Virus record (IMG/VR): IMGVR_UViG_3300012009_000055
Span: 1 to 47,265 of that record
Source: a virus
Direction: 5' to 3' (one strand)
DNA length: 47,265 nt
Shown: positions 29,097 through 37,770 of the stretch, one piece after another
How positions within the stretch are numbered: the stretch's first letter is position 1
Layout of the letters: every line of letters begins with the position of its first letter
The notes under the pieces: generated by a model
What the model was told of the DNA's origin: nothing
Database searches by the model: none
Seen by the model: the letters and a program-made list of their open reading frames with translations, nothing else
Made by a program: the position numbers and the translations under genes

Positions 29097-29812
29097 TATG
29101 GATAATCCCTAATGTGGACAATCTCATGCACCAATTCTTCAACGCCATCCTTATCAATCTCAAACAATTCCTGTTTAATCGCAGCTGTCCAATCATTCAC
29201 TCCGGCGGTGTTTCGATATGCAACCTCTATCGACCGACAGGTGGCCCAAACCAAAATCTCCGGGTGCTCTCGGCTCCAATACGACTCGCTCGAATCATCG
29301 CTGAGCTCGCCATAAAAGTCGCCATGCAACTCGATGATATAATGGTTATCTGCCGCCGGGGCAAATACAATAACTCCATCAACTCCGTTAGGGTCGAAAC
29401 CATCAAAATAACTCCCGAATGATGAGGGTGGGATTATGTACTCCAGTTTCGGAGTCGGCATAGCATAGAACGCCGGTTTTCCTCTGTCATAAGCCGACGT
29501 AACCGACGCAAACTTTGTGATGAACATCTCCCAATCATAAAGAATCAATTGAGTCTTATCACCGTTGTTAGCGTGACAGAAGACGTCTTTGATCGCACGT
29601 TTCCGAGGGAAGGTGAAATAAGACGACCCAGGCGTGACGGGATAATAAAGCCGACTCGACCCGTCACGCTCCGGAGAGAGTCTATCCAAATATCTCTGCG
29701 CGGCGAAGATATAATCATTCATCCCCTCATCATCAAAGCTGGTCTCATCGGTGATTAAGTCATACCGACCAGATAACGCAACCGCTCGTCGTCTTATTTC
29801 ACCAAGGTTCAT
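29096..29812 (-). CDS. Head-tail adaptor (T7 gp11-like)
   Basis: The 238-residue protein starts at ATG 29812 in a TAATG overlap with the capsid gene (MNLGEIRRRAVALSGRYDLI). The N-terminal helix-turn (DEGMNDYIFAAQRYLDRLSP), a beta insertion and a C-terminal helical half (WATCRSIEVAYRNTAGVNDW) follow the pattern of podovirus adaptor proteins that ring the portal. The position between capsid and nozzle supports the call. The ATG at 29851 in the same frame lies inside the capsid gene and is less likely. Confidence 0.7.
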   Translation of the reverse strand: MNLGEIRRRAVALSGRYDLITDETSFDDEGMNDYIFAAQRYLDRLSPERDGSSRLYYPVTPGSSYFTFPRKRAIKDVFCHANNGDKTQLILYDWEMFITKFASVTSAYDRGKPAFYAMPTPKLEYIIPPSSFGSYFDGFDPNGVDGVIVFAPAADNHYIIELHGDFYGELSDDSSESYWSREHPEILVWATCRSIEVAYRNTAGVNDWTAAIKQELFEIDKDGVEELVHEIVHIRDYP

Positions 29813-31146
29813 TATGGTCTGTCCAATCCAAAGTTGATAAGCATGGCACATTTTTGGGGGAAATGAAATTCCAACCCGGCCTCGGTTAGATATTCCTCCT
29901 TCTTGCCGTCGATCCGACCATGACCAGTATTCTGTTTGGTCTGCTCTGGGAAGAAGTCCGTATCGTGAATATACCGATAACGAAGGTCTGTCGGATCGAA
30001 GACAATCATTGTCCGCGCATTCGTCGGCTCATAAGACAGAAGCGGATGGGTGATCAGGTCCACAGACCCAAAGGGAGTGACCCACTCGTGGACGTTAAAC
30101 CCAAAAGCTTTCGTCTTTGTCGTAATCTCAAACCGTGTGGTGGGAGAGTTCTTGACGAGCTGGTTGATAGCCAACAGCGTCAGATACCCAACAAACCCCA
30201 CACGGGAGTCTTTCCCATACCGGAAGACCTGAGCCAGCCACCAATCCAACCATTCCCCACCCAGGTCTTCCCAATCACCGGTGGCAGGGAGGCCCACAGC
30301 AGTGTCCGTCAGAAAATCCGAGATGTTATTCGAATAGCTTCGGATAAAGGGGACAAGCCCGCCAGTAGTCCGTTCAGGATTCCCATTCGTCCCAATCCGT
30401 CGCGATCTGACGCTCCACAGGTAATTCTTCTCCTGCTCAACAGAGTGCATCTCCAGGGCCTCCCTCTTTGCCTCAGCATACGCCTGAGGCCCACGCATCC
30501 GCGTCTCAAGCGCCGTCCGAGTCAACTCCAAGGGAGTGCGGAAGATCTGAGTGTAATTCCAAAACTCCGTCGGATCATACGCCAACGCCGCAGGCATTGC
30601 CCCGCCTTCAGGATTGACGTTCCCATTGATGAGGATCCGATCAGCATCCGAAAGATCCCCAGTCACACCATTATCATCTGCCTCGAGCAGGAGGACACCA
30701 ATCACGGAATTAGCACCAGATGTGACAACACTTGTGACCTTCGCGTTCACATCCACCAAGACATCCGTGGTGGAGCGGAGGAGACACTGATGTCCAGCTC
30801 GAAAATGTGCAGCTGTCTCCTGATCCACATTCACATAAAGGGGTGTTTCAAAGACCCCACCACCAGCATAAGGTGTGGTCATTGCCGGATCCACATAAAT
30901 GTTGGTGATGGGCCCAGCCTGTGTCGGCAGGGATTTCGTCCACCAATGAAACCGAGGATCATCAACCGCCTCCGACTTCATCATGGACATCATAGCGGTT
31001 AGGGGAGCATCTCCATTCGGATACATATAGAGATACATCTCCCTCCAGTTCATGGGCCGTAAAGTCCCAGTCCCAGATACCCAAGTTGCGGTATCAGGAT
31101 CGTACTTCATCCAGTCTTGTGTCGATCTACTTCCCAAAAATGGCAT
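29812..31146 (-). CDS. Major capsid protein, HK97 fold
   Basis: The 444-residue protein has an N-arm (residues 1-50), an E-loop-like region with Pro/Gly turns, and a spine helix pattern RTPLELTRTALETRMRGPQA followed by EAKREALEMHSVEQEKNYLW, typical of DUF5309-type and related HK97-fold capsid proteins. The C-terminal part (TKTKAFGFNVHEWVTPFGSV, then ATLEFHFPQ-type strands) resembles the A-domain. GAGGAGAATTTGTT precedes the start, and a dispersed dyad lies just upstream. It should be the most abundant late protein. Confidence 0.8.
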   Translation of the reverse strand: MPFLGSRSTQDWMKYDPDTATWVSGTGTLRPMNWREMYLYMYPNGDAPLTAMMSMMKSEAVDDPRFHWWTKSLPTQAGPITNIYVDPAMTTPYAGGGVFETPLYVNVDQETAAHFRAGHQCLLRSTTDVLVDVNAKVTSVVTSGANSVIGVLLLEADDNGVTGDLSDADRILINGNVNPEGGAMPAALAYDPTEFWNYTQIFRTPLELTRTALETRMRGPQAYAEAKREALEMHSVEQEKNYLWSVRSRRIGTNGNPERTTGGLVPFIRSYSNNISDFLTDTAVGLPATGDWEDLGGEWLDWWLAQVFRYGKDSRVGFVGYLTLLAINQLVKNSPTTRFEITTKTKAFGFNVHEWVTPFGSVDLITHPLLSYEPTNARTMIVFDPTDLRYRYIHDTDFFPEQTKQNTGHGRIDGKKEEYLTEAGLEFHFPQKCAMLINFGLDRP

Positions 31147-31159
31147 AACAAATTCTCCT

Positions 31160-31178
31160 CAATAAAATAATTTTATCA
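31160..31178. promoter_or_regulatory. Dispersed 19-bp dyad, site 5, upstream of the capsid gene
   Basis: CAATAAAATAATTTTATCA fills the short gap between the stop of the small head gene (31180) and the capsid start (31146). It is the only dyad of the late arm in an intergenic position, 13 bases from the capsid ATG, and would be ideal for controlling capsid expression. Confidence 0.65.
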
Positions 31179-31179
31179 G

Positions 31180-31527
31180 CTATATGGCCAGGGTCGAATT
31201 GATTTCGTACCAATGCAACCCGTCACAATAAATAGCCAGATGATCCGAAGCCACATCCATCGTAAACAGCGTTGTCTCAGTCTCTGCGTCAATAACCTCC
31301 AGGTCATTCCCTGTGGTGCGAAGGGTGAGAAAATACCATCTCCCTGCGGCCTCGGAAATCATCGGCAGTTTGGCCGTCCCCGCTGCAGTGTCGGTGTAAA
31401 TGTGGAGAACTTCATCTCCAGGTTTCATATTATAATTAGCCGCACCAGCAATCGGCGTAAAGATTGTTGCTCTCGCCGTGTGCATTAGGTGCGAATCATT
31501 TACCCAGTCCTCTCGGCGTCCACCCAT
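31180..31527 (-). CDS. Small head protein, paralogue 1 (decoration candidate)
   Basis: This 115-residue beta-rich protein starts MGGRREDWVNDSHLMHTARA and shares with its neighbour the MGxRRED start, ATxFT, the xMxPGDxxLxxxT segment, AAGxWYxx and the closing Y-CDG-H/F-DW. AGGGAGGACTT is the ribosome site. Sitting between scaffold and capsid, such a protein is usually a capsid decoration or head-fibre protein; that is inferred. Confidence 0.65.
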   Translation of the reverse strand: MGGRREDWVNDSHLMHTARATIFTPIAGAANYNMKPGDEVLHIYTDTAAGTAKLPMISEAAGRWYFLTLRTTGNDLEVIDAETETTLFTMDVASDHLAIYCDGLHWYEINSTLAI

Positions 31528-31536
31528 AAGTCCTCC

Positions 31537-31932
31537 CTATTCAGGTACGTTATAACCCTCGAAAGCTCCAGTGATCGGATTAAATCTCCACCAATCAAAA
31601 CCATTACAATAAAACATAACTGAGACACTGCGAAAGCGAGCAGAATATGTTATACTCCAACCACTTATAATACCCGCGCGGTCTCCACCATGCACAATCA
31701 GTTCGTAATTCTCCTCAGGATCAGCATAGACAATGTTATACCATTGCCCCGCGGCTTCTCTGGTTGGAGGGAGATAAATTCTCGCTATTGCTTCGACAGG
31801 CTTTACATACAGCAGGTTATCCCCAGGCTGCATATGATAAGTATCATTATCAAGTGTTGCCGTGAAGACAGTTGCCCCTGCACAACCATATAACCCATCG
31901 GCATTTAACCGATCTTCTCGTCTCTCACCCAT
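31537..31932 (-). CDS. Small head protein, paralogue 2 (decoration candidate)
   Basis: This 131-residue protein (MGERREDRLNADGLYGCAGA...) aligns with its downstream neighbour over nearly its whole length (YHMQPGDNLLYVKP versus YNMKPGDEVLHIYT, EAAGQWYNIVY versus EAAGRWYFLTL, MFYCNGFDWWRFN versus AIYCDGLHWYEIN). It has an extra loop (GGDRAGIISGWS). It begins in a TAATG overlap with the scaffold gene. The two copies point to a two-component head decoration. Confidence 0.65.
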   Translation of the reverse strand: MGERREDRLNADGLYGCAGATVFTATLDNDTYHMQPGDNLLYVKPVEAIARIYLPPTREAAGQWYNIVYADPEENYELIVHGGDRAGIISGWSITYSARFRSVSVMFYCNGFDWWRFNPITGAFEGYNVPE

Positions 31933-32840
31933 TACAGTATCCCCTGCAAAATCTGGTCAATCTCACGAGGTTCAGCTTTTGTGGTTATCCCTCCGCTTGA
32001 ACGAGATGACCCTCTCCCACTCGCGAGAGAAGATTTAGGATCCGATGTCCGCCCAGGTCGAGGTTTGCTTACATTAAAAAGCTCTCTCGCCTCATCTCCA
32101 ACGCGGTCCAAAATATCTTGGATTGGGCTGTTTGGATTTTGACTGTGCATCTCATCTGCAAGACTCATCATAATCTTGCGTTTCTGCTGACCTGCCCGAT
32201 CCTCAGCATTGCGGAAATCAAGATCCTTATTCCGGCTGTACCAATCCTCCACCTGTCTCTCGAGGGACTGGGTCATCCGCATCCGCTCCTGGACTTCCCC
32301 AGGGACACTCTGGACCCCTTGCTCCAACTGGTCAATGCGCGAGAGCACAGGGGCCAGCACTGCCTGAACACGTTCGTTAACCACTTCCTCAAAGAGCTGT
32401 GGATCAGTCACCACGTCATCGATGTCTCTCCCACCCAGCGGCTCGGGTTCAGAAGTCTCAGACTTAGGACCTTGTGCTTTAAGGTCCTCAACCATCTTCT
32501 TCAGGTTCTCGACTTCCTTCTGCTGCTGTTCCATCTGAGATTGATAATAGCGCTCTCGCCAATCTACAACATTATCTTCACCTTTTTCAGGCTCCTCCGG
32601 GGATTCGATTCGATTCTCGGCATTCGTGGTGTCCTCCGGCGCATCAACTTCTTCCCCTTCCTTCGGAACAGTGTAAGGATCGACACCTGTGTGAACAGTT
32701 CCTTTCGTGTCGAATCTCGGCTCCTCAAGCTGGGGATCGCCATAATTTTTCTCCCCAAGTTCCGCTTCTTCCGACTCTTCCGATGGCGGGGGCGTAAAGG
32801 CCTGCTCAGGATCCATCGGTTTTCTCTCCGTTTCACTCAT
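31932..32840 (-). CDS. Scaffolding protein
   Basis: The 302-residue protein is acidic and Pro/Glu-rich in its first third and has a central coiled coil (YYQSQMEQQQKEVENLKKMV). It ends in a helical tail with a Ser/Gly/Arg-rich spacer (SSLASGRGSSRSSGG) before EIDQILQGIL. That composition, and the place just before the capsid genes, is typical of podovirus scaffolds. GGGAGGATACTGAAG precedes the start, which overlaps the previous gene by eight bases. Confidence 0.75.
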   Translation of the reverse strand: MSETERKPMDPEQAFTPPPSEESEEAELGEKNYGDPQLEEPRFDTKGTVHTGVDPYTVPKEGEEVDAPEDTTNAENRIESPEEPEKGEDNVVDWRERYYQSQMEQQQKEVENLKKMVEDLKAQGPKSETSEPEPLGGRDIDDVVTDPQLFEEVVNERVQAVLAPVLSRIDQLEQGVQSVPGEVQERMRMTQSLERQVEDWYSRNKDLDFRNAEDRAGQQKRKIMMSLADEMHSQNPNSPIQDILDRVGDEARELFNVSKPRPGRTSDPKSSLASGRGSSRSSGGITTKAEPREIDQILQGIL

Positions 32841-33096
32841 CTTCAGTATCCTCCCATGTTAAAATCGTGTCAAGTTGAGATATTTGTTGAAGGGCTCTGA
32901 TCGACCCTCCGATTGAATACACTTCAGACATTGTGACAAAAGGGTTGGAGAAATCTCCAGTCGACCCCATCATATCATTCTTAGCATCCTCGATATATTG
33001 CTCAAGAATATTCTTAATCTCTTGCCATCCCTCACTCTTAAAGAATTCCTTCCATCGCTCCCTCGATAGATTGGTTTTCAACAGCTCCTTGGCCAT
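32833..33096 (-). CDS. Small hypothetical protein between portal and scaffold
   Basis: The 87-residue product starts at ATG 33096 (MAKELLKTNLSRERWKEFFK) with a strong GGAGGAGGCG site. It overlaps the end of the portal gene by 59 bases in another frame. It has an N-terminal basic helix and a C-terminal acidic end (SQLDTILTWEDTEDE). Small genes in this position are common in podoviruses; no specific family is recognised. Confidence 0.6.
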   Translation of the reverse strand: MAKELLKTNLSRERWKEFFKSEGWQEIKNILEQYIEDAKNDMMGSTGDFSNPFVTMSEVYSIGGSIRALQQISQLDTILTWEDTEDE

Positions 33097-35005
33097 CGCC
33101 TCCTCCTTCTTGCATGGGAAATAGATTACCTTTATCAGCTTCCTTCGCCACCTGCTCGTCATTCATGACACGGAGAAAATACTCTGAGTTTTTCGCCCCG
33201 CCTTCACGAAGCAACTGTAATCCAATTCTCGTGATGTCAAATCTCTGACTCAATTCAGGATGTTCTGCAAGCATCCCAAACATGTGCATTAAAATATCTG
33301 ACCCACCGCCACCAGGGATTGATCCGTCTTTCATCACGAGATCATAATTAACGTTGAGTTGGGAGGGATCGACAGACATCCGCATTTGTTTCGCGTCCAA
33401 CCCGTATTCCTTCACCAAAACATCTCGCCATCTCCCAGTAGTCTGGATAAACGCTTCCTGCGTCATAAACTGAATGGCGTGCTCAGCAAACATCTCTCCA
33501 AGATCGGTGAACATTTGTTCAGAGATGATCATCGCCATTCGTTCCAGTCTAGCCAAAGCCCCTGTCCTTGTGCCCTGAAATTCCGTTTTGGTCAATCTCT
33601 CCGGCCCGCTCTGTCGAAGCGAACCCATTGCAGAGGAATCCGTCCCAGATACCTTCTGCATCCAGTCCACAATCCATTGACTATCAGCAATATGTTGTCG
33701 GGTTACATCAGAAATCCCAAGCTGTTGCACCACATCCTTAACCCCCTTCCCCCAGGCAGGTCGTCTTAGGCGAATCACCCCACCGCCCTTCGACTTGGGT
33801 CTGACGATATCGTCTATATTAACCTGGAAAGGATCGACAACCAATGAAATGTTAACTGCCCGCCGAACGTTTGCAATGTGAGCGTTGAACAGCCAGTCAA
33901 GGATTCCCTGAAGTCCCGAGAGAACCTCCATCCTCGACAACGGAGTCTGCGAGTGCCCGTCAAACTCCGGAGCGACAGCCGCCAAAGGATACATATTATG
34001 GTTGAGATCCAACGGCTGGGCCTGGATGATTAAGTTATCTGAGGCCATCATGAACTTCCACTTCTCTGGATAATCACCATGCCCCAGTTGCCACTCACTC
34101 GGGATCAGGTCAACATACATAACAATGGTGTCGACCGGATCGGAGTAGTTGACCACATCCAGTTTCTTCCCACCACCTTTCTTCTCCTCCCGATCCGATT
34201 GGTCAATGGCGAAGACTGATCGCATCCCTCTCATATGTCTGAGATACTTACAATTAAACAATCCCTCAGACTGTTCCCGTCGGAGGAGAGATGTTAAGCC
34301 AATCGTCTCAACCCACCCCACATATTCCATATCCTGGATTCGCTCGATGGAGACTGCGGGATCGGGGAGGAAATGATATGGGTCGATTGCTCGGAGGGAA
34401 TTTCCCTCAGCCTTGACATATTCGACTCTCCCGTCAACCCCATCATTTCGCTTTCCCCATTGCGTCTCCCACCCAGCAGCAACCACGCCAAACCCATAGG
34501 CGAGGGAATCTCTTAAGGCAGTATGTAGGTCGAGACTTACCTTAAAATTCCTCGCGTGTTGCTCCACCACCTTCTCAATCATTATCGCTCCGAGGAGGTC
34601 ATTCGGATCAGGAGTCGACCCCTCGTACATAAAGATAGGGTGGATGAGGAAAGCTGTCGTTAGGTAAGATAAAATCGTATCCATCACAGCAAAGGAATAT
34701 GGGAAAACTATTGTCGATGGAAGCTTCTCGTCAAACGCTTTCATCGTTTGTTCTTCTGGGTTGAGAGTGGTGTAAGTGGTCAGGATCCGATCCATCTCTC
34801 GGAAAGCGTCGAATCTTTTCTGTATATTATTCCTCGCCTCATGCGCACGCTCAGACAATCGGCTAACCAAATCTCTATGTAACGGGGTGTCAGGACGAAG
34901 GTCAAGCCCATTGGGATAATCATAATCATAATTATATTGCGCCGCTAATTGAGCTGGCGATGAGCGCTCTTTCGAGCGCCCTGAAGGGTCGTGAGCGATA
35001 TACAT
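33038..35005 (-). CDS. Portal protein
   Basis: The 655-residue protein has the podovirus portal pattern: N-terminal helices (VSRLSERAHEARNNIQKRFD), a crown-proximal strand region (YHFLPDPAVSIERIQDMEYV), then the conserved core LSGLQGILDWLFNAHIANVR, the wing/stem (DVTRQHIADSQWIVDWMQKV) and a Gly-rich C-terminus. It forms the dodecameric ring through which terminase packages DNA. It starts at TAAATG directly after the TM/coiled-coil gene. Confidence 0.85.
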   Translation of the reverse strand: MYIAHDPSGRSKERSSPAQLAAQYNYDYDYPNGLDLRPDTPLHRDLVSRLSERAHEARNNIQKRFDAFREMDRILTTYTTLNPEEQTMKAFDEKLPSTIVFPYSFAVMDTILSYLTTAFLIHPIFMYEGSTPDPNDLLGAIMIEKVVEQHARNFKVSLDLHTALRDSLAYGFGVVAAGWETQWGKRNDGVDGRVEYVKAEGNSLRAIDPYHFLPDPAVSIERIQDMEYVGWVETIGLTSLLRREQSEGLFNCKYLRHMRGMRSVFAIDQSDREEKKGGGKKLDVVNYSDPVDTIVMYVDLIPSEWQLGHGDYPEKWKFMMASDNLIIQAQPLDLNHNMYPLAAVAPEFDGHSQTPLSRMEVLSGLQGILDWLFNAHIANVRRAVNISLVVDPFQVNIDDIVRPKSKGGGVIRLRRPAWGKGVKDVVQQLGISDVTRQHIADSQWIVDWMQKVSGTDSSAMGSLRQSGPERLTKTEFQGTRTGALARLERMAMIISEQMFTDLGEMFAEHAIQFMTQEAFIQTTGRWRDVLVKEYGLDAKQMRMSVDPSQLNVNYDLVMKDGSIPGGGGSDILMHMFGMLAEHPELSQRFDITRIGLQLLREGGAKNSEYFLRVMNDEQVAKEADKGNLFPMQEGGGDGQGAVENQSIEGAMEGIL

Positions 35006-35479
35006 TTAGTTAGAACCTTTATGTTGATGTTTGCAGAACTGTTCTGCTTCAGTCATCCTTGCCTCGAGTTTTCCAATTCTCTCTCGCTGTTCTTTACGTT
35101 CACGCGCAGCAGTTGCATAGTATTTCTCAATCGTTCCGGTGAGCCCCGTGACAAGAGATTTCGTCAACTCCCTCGTCTCCATTGCAGTAGAAGTTAATAC
35201 GTTTTCAAATTTTCTTAACTCATCCACGTCCATAAAGTTCGCTTTTCCCCGGGAGTCGAAAATTTTATTCTCCAAAGACTGGACACGATTATCCACCCTG
35301 GTCAGGCCAGAACGATAGCCATCTTCAACTTCCTCAATCTCCTCCCGTGCCCATTGTTTTATCTCCATATGCTTCTCGGCTAACGCCGTGACTTCCTGAC
35401 GAATCTTTCCCCATAAGGCTCCGAGACCTAAGAGATTTACTATGACTACAGCGATTAGGGAATAAAAATCAGCGCTCAT
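35006..35479 (-). CDS. N-terminal TM protein with long coiled coil
   Basis: The 157-residue protein begins with one transmembrane span (FYSLIAVVIVNLLGLGALW). A long charged coiled coil follows (EVTALAEKHMEIKQWAREEI through about residue 145) and ends EQFCKHQHKGSN. The topology and length match an inner-membrane spanin (lambda Rz is 153 residues), but position upstream of the portal is unusual for one. No adjacent outer-membrane partner is seen. AAAGGTGATTAA precedes the start. Confidence 0.6.
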   Translation of the reverse strand: MSADFYSLIAVVIVNLLGLGALWGKIRQEVTALAEKHMEIKQWAREEIEEVEDGYRSGLTRVDNRVQSLENKIFDSRGKANFMDVDELRKFENVLTSTAMETRELTKSLVTGLTGTIEKYYATAARERKEQRERIGKLEARMTEAEQFCKHQHKGSN

Positions 35480-35490
35480 TTAATCACCTT

Positions 35491-36708
35491 TTACGTTGTC
35501 GCGGTCACGGTCCATCCCCGGACATTTCTGAGATTGTCCAACGCCGCCAAACCATCAATGCCTGTCACTGTCCCATCAGTAGGCGCTTCGTTATTGCCTG
35601 AGATATCGAGGATTCCATCCTCAACGCCAGTTTCGTTTAGGTCGTGCAGGAAGGTATCGACTGTCAATGCGATCCAAGATAGGTCGTAAATTCGATTGTC
35701 GCCATCATTCCAGAATGTCATTGTGTTTGTGTAAGATACCGAAGTGTTGTACAAGTACAAAATCGTTAGGCGCGTCAATGCGCTAAATCCAGAAATATCA
35801 CCAGATATCGAAGTATTATACGAATTCAAGCGCGATAGGCTCGTCAATGCGCTAAATCCAGAAATATCACCTGAGACCGAAGTGTCTCCCAAGTACAATC
35901 GAGTTAGGCTCGTCAGGGCGCTAAATCCAGAAATATCACCTGAGACCGAAGTATTGTCCAAGCGCAAGTACGTTAGATTTGTCAATGCGCTAAATCCAGA
36001 AATATCACCTGAGACCGAAGTATTGTGCAAGTACAAGACCGTCAGGCTCGTCAAAGCACTGAATCCAAAAATATCACCTGAGACCGAAGTGTTGTGCAAG
36101 TGCAAGTGCGTCAGGCTCGTCAAAGCACTGAATCCAGAGACGTCACCAGATATCGAAGTGTCTCCCAAGTACAATCGAATTAGGCTCATCAAAGCACTGA
36201 ATCCAGAAATATCACCAGTTACAGATGTGTTGTACAAGCGCAAAACCGTCAGGCTCGTCAAAGCACTAAATTCAGAGATGTCACCTGAAACCGATGTGTT
36301 GTGCAAGTACAATCGAGTTAGGCTCGTCAGGGCGCTAAATCCAGAAATATCACCTGAGACCGAAGTATTGTGCAAGTACAATCGAATTAGGCTCATCAAA
36401 GCACTAAATTCAGAGATGTCACCTGAAACCGATGTGTTGTGCAAGTGCAAGACCGTTAGGCTCATCAATGCCGCCAGATCCGTACAATCGCCATCTATGC
36501 TAACGTCTTCGTTAAGATCAATTTCCGTAACATGCTCATCGCTAACCGTGATGCCATCCATCGCCCCAGCAGTATCGCCGAAATCCCAGGTGTAGTTTGC
36601 CCAGTTCGGGCCGTCAGTAGCTTCCCAGAAGGCAAGTAAGGCATCGGCTTCGTCTTTAGGGATGTCCGTCGGTGTCCATATGGATTTGCTACAATTCCTC
36701 CAAAACAT
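35491..36708 (-). CDS. Leucine-rich-repeat tail/adhesion protein
   Basis: The 405-residue protein has an LRR N-cap like that of bacterial and plant LRR proteins (EADALLAFWEATDGPNWANY, then VTEIDLNED at 60-68). Residues 81-310 are ten full 23-residue repeats of the form LTSLTRLYLHNTSVSGDISG + FSA, with a partial eleventh. A C-terminal cap ends ALDNLRNVRGWTV. At DNA level the repeats are nearly identical 69-base units, prone to gain and loss. LRR solenoids bind proteins or glycans. In a fibre cluster this is a strong candidate receptor-binding or surface-display protein. AAGGGTGATTAA precedes the start. Confidence 0.8.
   Translation of the reverse strand: MFWRNCSKSIWTPTDIPKDEADALLAFWEATDGPNWANYTWDFGDTAGAMDGITVSDEHVTEIDLNEDVSIDGDCTDLAALMSLTVLHLHNTSVSGDISEFSALMSLIRLYLHNTSVSGDISGFSALTSLTRLYLHNTSVSGDISEFSALTSLTVLRLYNTSVTGDISGFSALMSLIRLYLGDTSISGDVSGFSALTSLTHLHLHNTSVSGDIFGFSALTSLTVLYLHNTSVSGDISGFSALTNLTYLRLDNTSVSGDISGFSALTSLTRLYLGDTSVSGDISGFSALTSLSRLNSYNTSISGDISGFSALTRLTILYLYNTSVSYTNTMTFWNDGDNRIYDLSWIALTVDTFLHDLNETGVEDGILDISGNNEAPTDGTVTGIDGLAALDNLRNVRGWTVTATT
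35779..36468 (-). repeat. Ten tandem 69-bp coding repeats (LRR array)
   Basis: Ten consecutive 69-base units encode the LRR repeats, with a partial eleventh down to about 35725. Differences fall mainly at the solvent-exposed x positions (for example HN, YN, GD, DN before TSV). Such an array can expand or contract by recombination and reassort specificity. Confidence 0.85.
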
Positions 36709-36712
36709 TTAA

Positions 36713-37186
36713 TCACCCTTGAATGTTTAAGAAGTTGACCCATTCATCAAGTCCTGATGTAATCTCGGGCAGATAAATAGTTTTGATAGGCACCCAGTCG
36801 GAATCCAAAGCGGTATCTGATACTTCAACAACCATTTCCCGGGGATGATGATTAGTAGGATTGAGATATAATCGAAAAGAACCTACTGTAACCGCAGACC
36901 CGAAATAAGCCCTCCACCATTGCGGCCTGGTGCCGGACAGAGACAACCAAAAAGTAGTTAGATCATCATCAATCGCATTTTCTGTATAATGTGGAGGAGT
37001 AACACGACTGGCTGATGCAGAAGAAACTGGAATTTTTGTACCAGATAAATCAGAAGACTCGAAAAATTCAGCCTCATAAATTAAGACTTTATACAAACCG
37101 GCATACGAGAGATCCGTCGCCCGCAGTCTCAAATATGATCCTGACCCATCTGAAACAACCTCCTTCTTACACCACTTCCACAACAT
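36713..37186 (-). CDS. Discoidin (F5/8 type C)-like carbohydrate-binding protein
   Basis: The 157-residue protein is one galactose-binding-like domain: YAGLYKVLIYEAEFFES, SSASASRVTPPHYTENAIDD, then TTFWLSLSGTRPQWWRAYFG (the usual D-x-xTxW-x-S element and WxxxxFG strand) and SFRLYLNPTNHHPREMVVEV. The fold commonly binds sugars or lipid head groups. Its start overlaps the DUF4376-like gene stop by one base, and its stop lies five bases before the LRR start, so the products may form one tail-tip assembly. Confidence 0.75.
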   Translation of the reverse strand: MLWKWCKKEVVSDGSGSYLRLRATDLSYAGLYKVLIYEAEFFESSDLSGTKIPVSSASASRVTPPHYTENAIDDDLTTFWLSLSGTRPQWWRAYFGSAVTVGSFRLYLNPTNHHPREMVVEVSDTALDSDWVPIKTIYLPEITSGLDEWVNFLNIQG

Positions 37187-37770
37187 TAGAAGCCCTCCTT
37201 CAGATAAAGCGCATGACTCCGAAGCTCATCCACCGTCTGCATCTCCTCCAGGAGAGCTGTGAAATTCCAGTAATTCTCCATCACCCCATACCAATACTCA
37301 TAAACCGCCAGGTGATATTCCTCAACCTTCGTCCCAGAGACGTGATAATTGCGGTTATCCCTGGATCTCAATAAATAAATTTTATCAGGTTTTGCGGCTA
37401 TAGATGCCCCAGTCAACCTGGAGAGAGATTCGTCATCTGTGGCCAGGCGGATATCGTCCACCACAACCCCCTGATCCAACGCCCTTCTCATCTCCCGTCG
37501 GGCGTCTTCCCAAAGCTTAACCTTAATCTCCTCAATCGGGAGATCCACCGCCGGCCTTACGACATAAATTCCGTCGATATAAGCCTCTCCATGACGCTGA
37601 AACATCTCAAGTTCCTCGTCTCGAACCTCATAAATCCCATACTTCGACATCAGTTCAGCCCGGGATCCATGAGGATTCGACACTTTAAGCCCATTAGCCA
37701 ACGTAATGGCCCTCGGCAGTGTCGCATAAAATCGTTGGACAAACCCATTTACCACATGTGCATATCTCAT
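37186..37770 (-). CDS. DUF4376-like tail protein
   Basis: The 194-residue protein has a short fibre-like N-terminus (MRYAHVVNGFVQRFYATLP), a linker, and a C-terminal domain resembling DUF4376: IEEIKVKLWEDARREMRRAL, GVVVDDIRLATDDESLSRLT, and a long final helix (TALLEEMQTVDELRSHALYL). Such proteins are usually fibre-associated or assembly factors in phages. A dispersed dyad (site 6) lies inside the gene. It follows the fibre gene at 37771 without a gap. Confidence 0.65.
   Translation of the reverse strand: MRYAHVVNGFVQRFYATLPRAITLANGLKVSNPHGSRAELMSKYGIYEVRDEELEMFQRHGEAYIDGIYVVRPAVDLPIEEIKVKLWEDARREMRRALDQGVVVDDIRLATDDESLSRLTGASIAAKPDKIYLLRSRDNRNYHVSGTKVEEYHLAVYEYWYGVMENYWNFTALLEEMQTVDELRSHALYLKEGF
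37369..37387. promoter_or_regulatory. Dispersed 19-bp dyad, site 6
   Basis: CAATAAATAAATTTTATCA lies inside the DUF4376-like gene, about 180 bases upstream of the discoidin-like gene start. Its match to the consensus inside a coding frame, where it encodes DKIYLLR, suggests the site is maintained for binding. Confidence 0.55.

Noticed and set aside
29920-31002. A 360-codon plus-strand frame opposite the capsid gene
   Set aside because: It has no ribosome site, no recognisable domain and an odd Pro/Arg/Ile-rich composition; it is a shadow of the capsid coding bias.
31160-31178. Terminator before the capsid gene
   Set aside because: The stem is entirely A-T apart from the ends and has no T-run past it. 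It matches the dispersed dyad better, and termination there would cut off the capsid gene.
35779-36468. CRISPR-like repeat array
   Set aside because: Units are contiguous 69-base coding repeats in frame, without spacers. They encode an LRR protein.
35744-36595. A 283-codon plus-strand frame opposite the LRR gene
   Set aside because: It exists because the 69-base repeats have no stops in the antisense frame. It has no ribosome site and its protein is just the repeat read backwards.
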